A stretch of DNA of 64,000 nucleotides. Source: Gnetum montanum (lineage: Eukaryota > Streptophyta > Gnetopsida > Gnetales > Gnetaceae). The notes under the pieces are model-generated. The model did not search any database. It was given only the letters and a program-made list of their open reading frames with translations, and was not told where the DNA came from. The DNA lies in assembly GCA_015680685.1 (NCBI GenBank), contig MNCI01029297.1:535727-599726 (forward strand). Reading direction: 5' to 3'. The translations under genes were made by a program, and so were the position numbers. Below are positions 22,456 through 34,137 of this stretch, piece after piece. Within the stretch, counting starts at the first letter, position 1. Each line of letters begins with the position of its first letter.

Positions 22456-24338
22456 TCATTTGAGGCCCTCAGTTCTTTTTAGATTTTTGTTTTCCACATT
22501 TTTTTTTACACATTTTTGTTTTACACATTTTCTTTAACTTTTCTTATTTTTTGTTTTACAACATCGTTTATACTTTTTCATTTCCTTGTGTGAGTGTCTG
22601 TGTGTCTTATCCATTTTGTTAATTTTTTCACCCAATAAGTGTTCTAACGATGGTATGAACTATTTTCTACTGGTTGCTAATGTTTTATTTTTTTTTACCT
22701 TTAAGTTATGATGTTGATACTAAGGTATGGTTCTTTTGATATAGCAGGCAATGAGTCCACTTCATCCATACATCCACAAATTTCTATGGTCTCTCTTGGC
22801 TTGGAAACGTATAGTCCCCTTCTAAATAAGAACTATTAATGAATCGGTGACTAGGTATTTCTCAAACTAAGGAAGGACTCAAGGATTGAAAAGGGTGTGA
22901 CTTCAAGGGAACTTGATGCATTTGTGTTAGCCATTCTCCTGGGTGCTTGGATGTTTTCTTCTTGAGTTTTATTACCATTTTGACGTTACCCAATTATCGA
23001 GAAACTGAGTAAATAAAAATAATAAGTCTTTGCATGGTGTGGTTCTCAAGCATAAACACATAAAACAAAAAAAAACAATGAGAATTCAAAGCACACCCCT
23101 TAGACGAAATAATATTTGGGCTACAAGCATTGGTTATGGAACTAAAAACATGTTCCCTCTAACTAAGGCCCTTCTCAGTTCCCATTCTCTCCTCCATCGT
23201 TTCATCGGAATGGTGGTGGCTCTTTGAGGGATGCATTCTCGTTGCTTCAAGTGGATGGATTGGCCGAATGCATTAATGCAAAGTCACTGAATGTGGTTTG
23301 TTTGAGGCTGAACTTGGAATGGGATCTACTAATTCATATTAACCATGAACTACACAAGGGGTTGTACACCACCTTGTTCTTGGGATTCCATTACATTCTC
23401 TTCTCTCCATTGTTCACCTCATTGTCGGTTGTATCATTAGTGTATATTTTGGTTGACGCATTATTTTCTTATCGGTAAATTCTTGTGGTTAAGACATTAG
23501 ATTTTGTTCCAAATAACATTCCTAGAGCCTATGGACTCTTTGGATGTGGGTTTGTCAGGGCATTAAGGTCATGAACCTGCTTTGGGGAGGACCCACTGGC
23601 ACTCCTATTTGGTGCACCAGTTAAATTCTTTCCCTTAACATTTTTGCAATCCACTCTATTTTGTTCATTTCCATCTTGACATCCATTTCATCGACGTTAT
23701 AGTTGTCTCTTTCTCTCCATCTTCCTTGTTCTTTTTCTTTCTCCATTCTATCGCTATTAGAGGTTTGCTCTTAGTCATGGGGGTCCTAACCCAATTTTTT
23801 TGATTTTTTTTTATTTTCTCCTAGCCCCTACACCTTTGGTAGTCACCATTATATCTCCAAAATCCACAATCAGCCATACCACAACTCAGCCAATAGACCT
23901 TTCACCAAAGCAAGGTATCAACTGCATTGTAATTCATCTACCCTTGCTAATATAAGACTATGTTATGTGTGAAAATGGCAATCATACAATAATGGATCAG
24001 ACCTATAGGAAACACTTAGAATGGATCGGTGCTGAAGCAGCTATGCAAGAAACGAGATCGATGACACGCTTACGGATAGACAACGAAAGGTGCAATCTTG
24101 GCATTGGCAGTAGTAGACTTCTTCTCTCCTCTCTCTCAGCTACTAAATAAGGCCTAATGTCAAATGTATAAACTATTCACTCTTGTTGTCATGAACACCA
24201 GTTTTGTCTTGTTCTGTAATAATGATCCATTCACATGTCATCCCATTCACCATTATTTCCATTCAAGTCAATAATCCCATACCTTCCTAATATTTTGTAA
24301 GGAACTTGAGGAAGAGTTTTTATTCAGTCATGGGGGTA
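22456..24338 (+). other. 3' internal region of Element 2
   Basis: T-rich stretch with TTTTACACATTTT words (to about 22600), then about 1.7 kb with short open frames (22.7-24.15 kb), none recognised. A CTTTGGGGAGGACCCACT word (23580) and a GTGTGACTTCAAGGG-ACTTG word (22890) recur in Element 4 at 45000 and 45690, so this is conserved family sequence and may be an env-position ORF in decay. It ends at a polypurine tract. Confidence 0.6.
24325..24338 (+). promoter_or_regulatory. Polypurine tract of Element 2
   Basis: TCAGTCATGGGGGTA immediately before the 3' LTR start TGATGGG at 24339; the same ATTCAGTC-TGGGGGTA sequence precedes the Element 4 3' LTR (minus strand, 43232-43248). Confidence 0.7.
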
Positions 24339-25137
24339 TGATGGGATGCGATATCGCATGGGCCGTAATATCATGTACGCGATATCACAGTGTGCCACCA
24401 AATTTATAAATAAGAGGTGGCTCTCCCTTGTTTCTCAATCTAGGCCTAGACCGTAGCGAAACTCTGGAAGTTTTACTTCTCTAGAGATAGAATAATTTCC
24501 ATGTGCCCGTAGTAGGAGTTCCAAAGTAAACAGATCTTTATTCGAGCAAATATTGTACCTGAGCACAAGTTTGTGTACGGAAATAAACATGAAATTTTTG
24601 GATAAACCTTGCAGTGCATGGACTAAGCTAAATAGGAATTTAATTACTATTATTTACTGTTAATTTTTTAAATGCTTTATTAGTAATTAAATCTCTCTCA
24701 ACCCTTCTCTCATAGTTAAGTGCATTCAGTACGACCGCTTCAAGCACGTGTGTTATGCTTGGTAATCCCAGCAACGAATAGCGTTTGGTAATCCCAAAAG
24801 GTTGCATTGGTTCAGGGTGTGAATGGTAAGTGGGAATGTATGCTAATGCTAGGTTAATTAAGGCTTAGTTAGTTAGTTAACGTTAGTTAATTAGTCTCTT
24901 CACCCTTTACTTCATTAGCATAGGCAATAAAACACAAAAGAAATAAAAATCACATACCTCAGACTTACTTAACCATACAACTGTGACAAATACAAGTACT
25001 CCTAGGAAGACAATGAATGATTAACCTTAAGTGTTCCATAAGCCGTGTAGGCACTTAGTCTATGGAGTTCGACTAGATCGTGCGTGTAACGCTCGTATTC
25101 GTATGGTTGAGTGTAGGGGGTACCTCGCCACTCATCA
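24339..25137 (+). repeat. 3' LTR of Element 2
   Basis: TGATGGGATGCGATATCG ... CTCATCA. It parallels the 5' LTR throughout but is 24 bases shorter, mostly because of fewer GATATC units (24344-24395). Confidence 0.92.
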
Positions 25138-25142
25138 ATCAT
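25138..25142. repeat. Target-site duplication ATCAT, right copy (Element 2)
   Basis: Identical to 18113-18117. Confidence 0.9.
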
Positions 25143-25640
25143 GATGCCAAATTTACTTTTCAATTGTAGCAAGAATTATTATATATCTTGGAAACTAGAT
25201 TGAAATTAAATTTAGTGTACCATCCATAAATAGATGAGTAGGTTGAGAAACTTAAGTAGATTTTAGAGAATATGATTTGATCTGATGCCTTGTAGTTCTT
25301 AGACAACTCAAATAGTTTGTTACCATTGTAAAAGTTTACCTATGACGATAGCTATCAAGTGAGTTTGGAAGTAGCACTATATGAAGTTTTGTATGGTAAA
25401 CCTTATACTCTTTTGTGTTAGGATGCAATCAAGGATAGATAGCAAAGTAGTTTAGACACAGTCTTACATATGATAGATTAGATTAAGGACATTGTAAGTA
25501 GCACAAAGTAACTCAAAATCATTAGGCAAGCTATATAAATCATAGAAGGAGACCTCTTGAGTTTACAGTTGGTAATAAGACATTCAATCATATTTATCTA
25601 TTGAAAGACTTAATGCATTTTTTGTCAAAATGATAACCTT
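25143..25640 (+). pseudogene. Integrase of Element 3, C-terminal piece
   Basis: Starts D-A-K-F-T, completing the second aspartate block, then LSLVYHP at about 25198 where the glutamate should follow, and a VALYEVLYGKPY motif near 25365. Stops are frequent. The piece fits the sequence interrupted at 18117. Confidence 0.75.
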
Positions 25641-26005
25641 TCATCTCATTACATTAGACCATTTGATTTCTTCAATGTATAGGAGAGATGATATACCATA
25701 TAAGTTTTCCTCTATAAATTTCAAGAATGCATGCCATTTTTCTTATATCCATGTCTGAAAAGTATGTTTTTGATAATAATCATGTTACCCATTTAACCAA
25801 AGTATAGCTTTAGAATGATGCTTTAAATGTGGAACATCTCATTAGGATAATGGATCAAATGGGGTTGTAGCTACATAGCAAGGTATCTTTCATGGTAAAG
25901 ATCTTCTAAAGCCATCATGATTTTCATAAATTAACTTAGGAGCTTAAGTCAGATATATGATCATTTTGAGATTTTCTTAGAGAAAGATTCTTAAGAGAGA
26001 GAGGA
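25641..26005 (+). pseudogene. Post-integrase tail and polypurine tract of Element 3
   Basis: Decayed sequence equivalent to the chromovirus C-terminus; a stretch at about 25900-25980 resembles the E-x-x-T-W-E-x-E-x-D-M segment of the chromodomain. It ends in AGAGAGAGGA. Confidence 0.5.
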
Positions 26006-27400
26006 TGTAAGAACTTGTATTTTTGGATGTTCAAGTTAGAATATTTATCTATGTGGTTGCTTATTTATGCTTGGATGTTATTTATGTTCTTTTTTTATAG
26101 ATTCCAATTGGTTTTAACCATTTTATTAAAATTTCAAATTCTTATCATTTTATGAATTTCAATGAATACATCTAGGATTTGGATCCTTTAGTTTTATCAT
26201 CACTTATTTATCAATTTTTATTTTATTTGTGTGTTTTCTCTCGATCTTTAATTCATGCCATTGGTATTTCTAGTGTTCCTTGATAGTTGGTAGTAGTTAG
26301 GTGGTCTTTTTACATTATTTTTCATCCTTCATCAAATTCCATGCTAAAAACATGAGTCAACCATAGGTTATGATGAGATCGCTAGCATTGATCATGGATC
26401 ATAGTTACTTTAATGTCCATACCATAGGTTTTGGTGGGATCATGATGAAATTATGGCTAATGTTTCAGCCATCTTTTACATTTTTGGTTTCTATTTTAGG
26501 TAATCTTGCAATCCCATAAGTCATGATCATATTGTCATTTTTCCACCATGGATCATGGTTAGGTCATGATTAATTATTTCTCTATACTTTCTACTAGTAG
26601 TTTTCCTAGGTAAACCATGAGTATTAGTTACATTGTCATTAGTTATCATGGGTCATGATAAGATTATGATCTTTCAATGTTACTACTTTTGATCCTTATT
26701 ATTATTAGAACTTAGTTTAACATCTTTTGATAACTATAGACTTAGTTTAATAAAGTTTGATAGACCTAGGTAATGTTTGTTTATCGATTTTAATAATGGA
26801 GTCAATTATTAGAGTTTATAGATTAATTTTACTTTATGGATATTGGTTATATCCCTTCACCATCAATGTTTGATTTGCTCTTATTTGGATTAATAGGAGC
26901 TAGCATCAAGTTATGTGACTAGTTGGAGATGGAAGTTTTGTATATGTTTAGAATTTAACCTTCACTAAAATGCATCAGTATCATTGTTACTGCACACCCT
27001 ATCTTCTATGAGAAGGTGATCCATGGCTCCTTGATCCTTTGATTTGATGTCTCTAGAATGTTAGATATGAGTCCCAGGTCATGCCTCTAGTACCAATAGT
27101 TTGATTTGAGACTAATAAATAAATCCATATGCACAATAGTTTAAAATTTAGTTTGGCATTTGATTTGAAAATTAGAAAGGTATATATTACAATAATTCAT
27201 ACATTTGAATCTAAGTGTGATGCATGCTAGCCTACTTATTTATAGATTGATGGATAAAGTGGGAAATTCAATTTGATTAGATTTTTTTTATGCTTGGATC
27301 ATCATTTTATGTTATATCTATGATTTTTGAATTAGTTGTGCATACTAACATGTTTTTATACTACCATGCCTTTGCTTGACTTCCATGAAGCTTATCCTTA
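26006..27400 (+). repeat. Probable 3' LTR of Element 3 / inverted-repeat arm A
   Basis: Starts TGTAAGAACTTG after a purine run. Contains many CATGATC/ATCATGG words (26340-26680) and a segment near 27055-27140 (ATGCCTCTAGTACCAATAG, then CTAATAAATAAATCCATATG) that recurs in reverse complement at about 29170-29240. The LTR end is not clear. Confidence 0.55.
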
Positions 27401-27600
27401 ATTTAGCTAAGGGGGGTTCCAAGGTTTATTACTTAGTATATACTAAACTCTTCTCTTATTTTCAAGTCACTAGGACTAGATGGACCAAGAAGATTCTATT
27501 GATGATTGTTATCAATATTTGAATTCTATGCATGTTTATCCATTCAATATAGACTAGTCATATCTTGAAATTTTTATAGACATGTATTAGATTATTCTCT

Positions 27601-27840
27601 CATCATGCAATATGTACTTGGTTTATGAATATATTATATACAACTAAACATATTTGGTACTACTAAATATTTAGGGTGATTTTTAGATTTTTCTTGTGTG
27701 TGTGTGCGCATGCGCATGCACATCATGCAATATGTACTTGGTTTATGAATATCTTATATACAACTAAACATATTTGGTACTACTAAATATTTAGGATGAT
27801 TTTTAGATTTTGTGTGTGTGTGTGTGTGTGTGTGTTAGTT
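27601..27840. repeat. 120-bp tandem duplication with TG microsatellite
   Basis: The unit beginning CATCATGCAATATGTACTTG at 27601 recurs at exactly 27721, with only a few differences; each copy ends in a TG-repeat tract (27694 and 27810-27835). Confidence 0.95.
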
Positions 27841-27862
27841 ATTTATTTTCTTCCTTTATAAT

Positions 27863-28094
27863 GATCTTTCTTTTCTTTTGATCATGGTTCATAGAATTTT
27901 TCATTTGCTTGCTCATCACTATGTTAGTCCATTTTCATGTTTTGTTCCTTTTGACATAATAACTCGTTTGTTTAGGGGGATCTTTCTTTTCTTTTGATCA
28001 TGGTTCATAGAATTCTTTATTTGCTTACTCATCACTATGCTAGTTCACTTTCATGTTTTGTTCCTTTTGACATAATAAATCATTTGTTTACGAG
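27863..28094. repeat. 116-bp tandem duplication
   Basis: GATCTTTCTTTTCTTTTGAT starts at 27863 and 27979; both copies run through a TTGTTCCTTTTGACATAATA word with few differences. Confidence 0.92.
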
Positions 28095-28099
28095 TTTTA

Positions 28100-28940
28100 T
28101 ATTGACACTATGCTATCAAACCTAAGCCTAGAAAGGAGGGCGTTTTAGTATACAAACTATCCAAGGCTTTCATGACAGTTGTAACTACCTTATACATAAC
28201 TCATGACATGAAAAATTAAATTTTATTAAAATAGAAGTATAAATTCATTTGCTACTAAATATTCATGGTTATGTCTAACTTTAGTACTTATTATCCCTAG
28301 ACACAATAATACAAAATGAGAAAATCATTTGACCTACTCTTTGATACAATAATACAAACTTATAACATCCTTCTTTATATTCTTATGTTAGAGAGCATTA
28401 TGTTAGGTATAGAACTCCTAAATGAACAACTAGCCATGCTAAGAAATAATTGAAAATAAAATAAACTAACATAATAATAAGAAAGAAAAATAAAATTATA
28501 ATGATTCAATAACCAAAAAGGGAAGAAAATATATTAATAACATAAGATAAATGAAATACTAGATAATGAGAGAGAGAGAGAGAGAGAATATCGCATAAGA
28601 GTTTGAAAATAATACATAACCATAAATATTTAATAATAACATAATGTTTATAAATACATAAAAGTATTATGATTCAAACACATAATGCATGATAAAGAAA
28701 TAGACTAATACATCATCATAAAATGTTATAATATCGAAAAGAAATAAATATAATGATGTTGAAAAATAAACATGCATAATAATTAAAAATTTAGTGATAA
28801 CTATTAAGAAATCTTCTTACTTCACGTAGCCCTACTAACTTAAAAATAAAAAGGAGATTCATTATAAATTATCTGAGAAACCTTGAAACCTCCTCAAGTT
28901 TAACCAAGAATAAGTTTTACGATGGTTAGCTGAAGACCTG
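28100..28940. other. AT-rich sequence between the inverted LTR-like arms
   Basis: No gene seen. Contains a short AG microsatellite (28567-28586). Confidence 0.4.
28567..28586. repeat. AG microsatellite
   Basis: Ten uninterrupted GA/AG dinucleotides. Confidence 0.9.
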
Positions 28941-28949
28941 TTGGTTTGC

Positions 28950-30330
28950 AACACATGTTGATAAAGCACAACTAATTCAAACATCATCTATTATACATCA
29001 CACATAGATTTGAATATTAAATAAGAGTCTAACCAAATAAAAATGTCCACTCCATTCCATTAACTTGCAAATAATGTGGCTATCATGTACCATAATTAAT
29101 TTAAAATTTTTGAATTATTATCATAAGTACTTTTTAAACCAAATTTTCAAAAAAATGGCAAAATTCCTTGCACATGGATTTATTTATTAGTCTTAAACTA
29201 AACTACTAGTGCTAGAGGCACTACACAAGACTCATCTTTAATATTTTGGAGGCATTAATCAAATAATCAATGGACCATATATCTTCATGTTATATAGGAT
29301 GGGGTTTATAAAGAGAGCTAGATTGACACATCATAGTCATGATTAAATACCAAACATCTCCATGAATCCCATCTTTAATCAACCATATAGCAATCATTCA
29401 AGAATCAAAATAAGTATAATTAATTATTAATGGTGAAGAAATAAAGAAAATAGACCAACAAGTTCAAAAGATCCAAAAGCTCTACAAGAATCAATAATAA
29501 ACTCTAAATTTGAACACAGTGATCCAACATTCTTTAGATGAACTCTAAAGTTGTAACAGCAAGATAGACCTACATTTAGCAAAAAACATATGATCATAAT
29601 AATACCATGGCCCATAGTAGCTAATCACAATCTAACCATGACTTATGATTTACTTAGAGAAATTACTATTAGGAATTGTAGCAAAAATAACTTGATCATA
29701 ACTTGAGCACAACCTGTGGTGGCTAACCATGAATAACTCATGATCCATGATTAACTAGGACATATTTAAATAGCTCAAAATGAGAAAAATAACAAATAAT
29801 ACTTAACAATGACTTCATCATGACTCATGATGGATGATCAAAACCTGATCATAACTTATGAAATTGCAATCTTGTCCAAACATAGACTAAAATTTTTAAA
29901 ATATGGCTAAAGGATTAACCACAATTTCATCAAAACCCATGACGAGAGATTGCAACCTAATGATGACTTATGGTTAGTATCGTTAGCTTCACTAAGACTC
30001 ATGGTTTTAACACAAAAACTAAAAATAAAGAAAACTACTTGAAATGACTTCCAAATAATCAACAACAAATAGAAGACATTGTAGACACCATAGAGATGAC
30101 AAAGAGGGCATAACTAGATCTTTAATTTGAAAAAAAAATCAATAATTAAAAATGAAGATATGGAAAAGAATCCAAGCCTTAGAAAAATCATCAAAACTTA
30201 TAAAATGATGGAAACATTAGAATTTGGTGAAATGACTAGGATCCAATTAGATCTAAAAGAAGATAAATCTAAAGGCATGAAAATAAGGGACTAGTATATA
30301 ATACCCAAGCCCAAAACCATTGTTGCATTA
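28950..30330 (-). repeat. LTR-like inverted-repeat arm B
   Basis: In reverse complement it matches arm A in order: a TTTGAATTAGTTGTGC word (A 27327), the GACTAATAAATAAATCCAT block (29180) and the CATGATC-rich part (29620-29990). It is a second, diverged copy of the same family in opposite orientation. Confidence 0.55.
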
Positions 30331-31010
30331 AATTTTCATAAAACCCTTATTTTTGAAAATGATAAAAAATAATAATGTTACAATAGCATGAGACCTGTAA
30401 CTATGGCATAAAATTAGATAATTCTAACTATGAAAAGTAAGATGTAACCCAAACATAATTGCATATAAAATTAAGAGAATTTAGAAAAATTCATAATCCA
30501 TTAATAATGCATAAAACTTGAGAATATAAAAAACATGAAAAAATATCAAGGTAACTCACTTGCAAAATAATAAGCATAAATTCAAAAACTAAGCATATGT
30601 TATAGTCACACAACCATACACAATCCATATACAAACTCCAATAAGGCTCCACAACATTGCCATAAGTCTCCAATCCAAGAATGCTTTCTTATATAATACA
30701 TGGATGCCAAATTACTCAAAAGAATGGGTTGTGAGGTTTTTAATGAAAAAATACTAAAATCTTAAACAAATTAATTCAAATCATATTTCTAAAATCAAAA
30801 TGATAAATAAAGAAAAATAGTACTAAACCTATCATAACTCCTATAGAATGTTTACAAGCCAACAAGTAATACTAAATATACTTGAATTAAATATAGTACA
30901 TATCACAATCAAATTAATTAATAAAAATATCAAGCTTACAGAAAATCTACTCTTACCATCACATGTATCACATGTCCATATCATATCATTGTGGATCATT
31001 GAACTTAGAA
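30331..31010. other. AT-rich sequence, nothing recognised
   Basis: Only short frames (60 codons at most). No domain or repeat partner found. Confidence 0.35.
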
Positions 31011-31750
31011 GTGGGGGATGAATAAGTTTTCCAGATTGAAATTCTTTGGACAAAGCACACACACCAAATTTAATGTGGTTACCCAACTTGGGTAGTCCAT
31101 ACTTGGAGGATAGATCACAAGCACACCTCCAAACTTTGTTTCTCTCAAATCTGGTTTGAAGGATCCACACCTTGTACAATCTTCAATCCCTACTTCAAAG
31201 TGTTGTGATGCTACACCAACCACTCAACCCCACAAGATCCCATCAAGCTTGAAATGTGGTTTCCAAGCTTCCACAAACCTTACAATCTTGAGCTCCACTC
31301 AGGAGTGTTGTGCTACAACAACAATCACTCAATCCTGTAGGATCCCAACAAGCTTAATCAAGATGCCTTGCCACAAGAAGCACATCAACCCTACATGGTA
31401 ACAAGGGAGAACAACAATTACTATAGGATTGAGTGGTTGGTGTTGCAACACAACACTCCTAAGTAGAGCATAAGATTGTAAAGGTTATAGAAGCCTGGAA
31501 ACTATATTCCAAGCCTAATGGGACCTTGCAAGGTTGAGTGGTTGGTGCAGCATCACAACACTTCGGAGTAGGGCTTGAAGATTGTATAGGGTGTGAACCC
31601 TTCAAACCACATTTGAGAGCAATAGAGTCCAGAGGTGTGCTTGTGATCTACCATTTGAGTGTGGACTACCCAGGTTGGGGAACCACATTAAATTTGGTAT
31701 GTGTGCTTTGTACAAAGAATTTCAATATGGGAAACTTATTCATCCCCCAC
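31011..31750. repeat. Foldback inverted repeat (~340-bp arms, ~70-bp loop)
   Basis: The left arm starts GTGGGGGATGAATAAG (31011) and the right arm ends with its complement CTTATTCATCCCCCAC (to 31750). The arms pair through the sequence to about 31345/31415, with mirror-image open frames (31223-31005 minus and 31538-31810 plus) that encode near-identical peptides, for example TTLNLVCVLC in both. Within each arm a ~100-bp unit containing AGTGTTGTG-TAC and ATCCCA-CAAGCTT is tandemly repeated. Transcription would yield a long hairpin RNA. Confidence 0.85.
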
Positions 31751-31770
31751 TCCACCCCCCACACCCTCTC

Positions 31771-31788
31771 TCCCCCCCCCCCCCCCCC
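31771..31788. repeat. Poly-C homopolymer
   Basis: An uninterrupted run of about 17 C, a few bases after the foldback. Its exact length is likely error-prone. Confidence 0.85.
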
Positions 31789-31799
31789 AACAATTTCAA

Positions 31800-33790
31800 T
31801 TGTCTATTAAGGAATGAAGACAAGTGTTATTATAAGAGCAAGAATTAGTACATGAGCAAAAGTAACACCTCTAAGCCAAGGTGAGAAACCTCAAAATGCA
31901 ATTGTATAAATTCCACATGTTCACACTAAGAACTTTCATTTTCTTTCCTCACCATGCAACCATGTCAAGAACATTTCATTCTTAGCCACCATCCCCTAAC
32001 ACTTCTCAGTGAGGTGGCTTATGTTGTAATATAGTCATGGTCTATATATTTTTATAACTATAATTTCTTTGCATTGATCCTATTATGTCTTTGATTCCTA
32101 TTTTTTGTGCTAAATGTTAAAGCTAAGGGACTAACTTTACTCAAGCATGAGAGAATACTAAGCTATCTGGTAGCATTTTGCAAGTCCGTTGTAAGCCCTA
32201 GGCTTGGGAATTATTTCACATGCCTTATGTTTATAGTTCTAGTATGTTTGTTTAAGGTTTATACTTCCCAAGTTTTCATCTTTACCTCCTACATCACACA
32301 TATAGGTTTTGTGCATGTTTTGGATTTCTTAGAAGTTTTTCAACTTTGTTCAAACATCCTAGGATCCTATTGACATGTTTTCTAGTGTTCTAGCTTTCAT
32401 CCAGAACTGGTGGTAAGAAGTGTGATTTTTGGTTTGTCTACTTCACCAATGATATTACTCAAATTAACCTAGACTAGGTTGATGAATCTCTATTGATATC
32501 TAAAGATTAGTAAACTTCTATTGTTATCTTGCAAAAACTATAAATACTCGAGATGAGATCTCATACATAATAATTTATATTTATACATTTCATTTTTAAT
32601 GTTTGGTTTATGTGAAGAGCTCTTCCTTCCTTATGTAAGTTGATTTCCTTCCTATCTCATGTGTGTATTTTAAGTTATCACTTTCACAAGTGTAGCTAGA
32701 CTCTATCATAGTGCTACCTTTCTTACATAGCTCGGAATCATTTGGTTGATGTGGAGTCTAGTGTTTGTATGGTGAATAAAGCTCATGATCTTTCCTTTGT
32801 TCTGCCAGTGATGCCTTAAACATTAAGATATTAAAAATATTTATTTAATTATTATTTATCAAGCTACAAAAATTTATCCTTATCTAATAAGGTCATAATT
32901 ATAAGGCATGGTGCTAGGTCATTAAGGTAATGACTAATATCCATTTATTACTTTCCATATGTGATGTTACGCTTGTCCCATAAGGGATTACGACAAGTTT
33001 GAGTGATTGTGAGCACTGTGCCTATCCTCATGAGGGATTATGATGCATGTGTATTTATTATTATTATTATCAAATATTCATAAAATCCATAAAAATTATA
33101 AATATTATCTTTAACCTATACTATGATAACATAGGTTTACCATTGTATTATATATATTATAATCTCTTCTATATTTATCGAATACAATTCTTGGTAATCC
33201 ACTTAACATTGTCTTTGAAACTTATGACCAAATCAAACTATGTTCTGTATGATATAATTCCATTGATCATGGCTAGCAAGACTCCTATCACAAGAGTAGA
33301 TGCCTTTCTTGTAGGTCTTCTAAGAATAAGACAACCATGATAAAGTCCAAGAACTCTAATCATATTTCAAATAAGCTTTTCTCCATTTCATAACACTTTG
33401 AAATCATCACAAATAAGGCCAACAAAAGAAGCATGCAACAATGTATTAAGGATTACATAAGGGTTGGATGATTTTCTCATCATGTACTCATAAGGGCATG
33501 CTCAAGTTTGGCCAACAAGTGATGCTAATGGAAGACTAAATCCCATAAAATACATATATTTTAAAACTAAAATTAAAATAGAAACTTTCTTTCTAAATTA
33601 AATTATTCCCAACATTGGTCCTCCAAATAGATCTTAGATACTAAACAGTATCTTATATATAATTTATAAGATATCCAAGGTCTAAAGCTTGAATCCCAAC
33701 ATAGCTATCTAGAGAATACTATTCTAGAATACCGCTACAAAAATAAAAACTAGGAACCAACAATAATAAGATCATAATCAAACATATAAC
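31800..33790. other. Unrecognised AT-rich sequence
   Basis: No supported gene. CCCATAAGGGATTACGACAAG (32977) and a similar CTCATGAGGGATTATGA (33026) form a short diverged duplication of a type seen in plant LTRs, so this may be the body of the LTR-like segment that ends at 34137. Confidence 0.35.
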
Positions 33791-34137
33791 AATCATGCAT
33801 ACCACATGCCTGATGTAGAACCTCATGTGTTAATGACTCATCTAGTACCTAATACCTATATAGTTAAACTACAAACAGGATTAGTACACATATGCTTAAA
33901 ATAAAAAAATTAAATTATAAAATGAATCCTTATAAAAGTAATTATAAGATACATAGCTTAACCATGTATTAAAACCCAAACAGAAATACAAATTATAAGC
34001 ATGAAACACAATGGTATATGATATAAACTCAAATGTATAGACTAGTCAAAAAACACATCAAAGGTTCAAGTCACAAGACATGCTAACTAGGGAGGGGTAT
34101 CTAGAATATAGGAGTTACATTATGTACTTTTTTTCTT
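33791..34137 (-). repeat. LTR-like segment, copy 2
   Basis: Minus-strand start TGTAACTCC at about 34129; shares CATGTGTTAATGACTCATC and following words with 13260-13630. Same orientation as copy 1. No paired internal region identified. Confidence 0.5.

Larger units (their letters stand above)
18118..25137 (+). mobile_element. Element 2: Athila-family LTR element lacking RT, RNase H and integrase
   Basis: A complete 7.02-kb insertion: 5' LTR 18118-18940, tRNA-Asp primer site at 18942, gag, protease, 3' region, polypurine tract and 3' LTR 24339-25137, bounded by ATCAT. The protease-RT linker runs straight into the T-rich 3' region near 22390, so about 2.9 kb of pol present in Element 1 (roughly 8340 to 5460) is gone. 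Gag and protease carry stops and shifts. Because LTRs, primer site, polypurine tract and duplications are all present, this could have moved using enzymes from an autonomous relative, or the deletion could post-date insertion. LTRs differ in length and in number of GATATC units. Confidence 0.92.
15185..26005 (+). mobile_element. Element 3: decayed chromovirus-like Ty3/gypsy, split by Element 2
   Basis: Plus-strand gag-PR-RT-RH-INT order, heavily mutated, in two pieces: 15185-18117 and 25143-26005. Wording of RT and of the post-integrase region (an Y-E-x-L-Y-G-K block, then an E-V-x-D-type and chromo-like tail) resembles Tekay/Del-type chromoviruses. Element 2 interrupts integrase exactly at the second catalytic aspartate region, and the frame resumes across the 5-bp duplication. 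A purine run AGAGAGAGGA ends at 26005, followed by TGTAAGAACTTG, the likely start of the 3' LTR. The 5' end was not found. Confidence 0.75.

Noticed and set aside
23224-23478. 84-codon frame with hydrophobic C-terminus in Element 2, as an envelope protein
   Set aside because: Too short, no signal peptide or cleavage features, and not clearly conserved in Element 4.
31741-31810. Proline-rich C-terminus of the foldback plus-strand frame
   Set aside because: Encoded by the poly-C homopolymer, so not evidence of a real protein.
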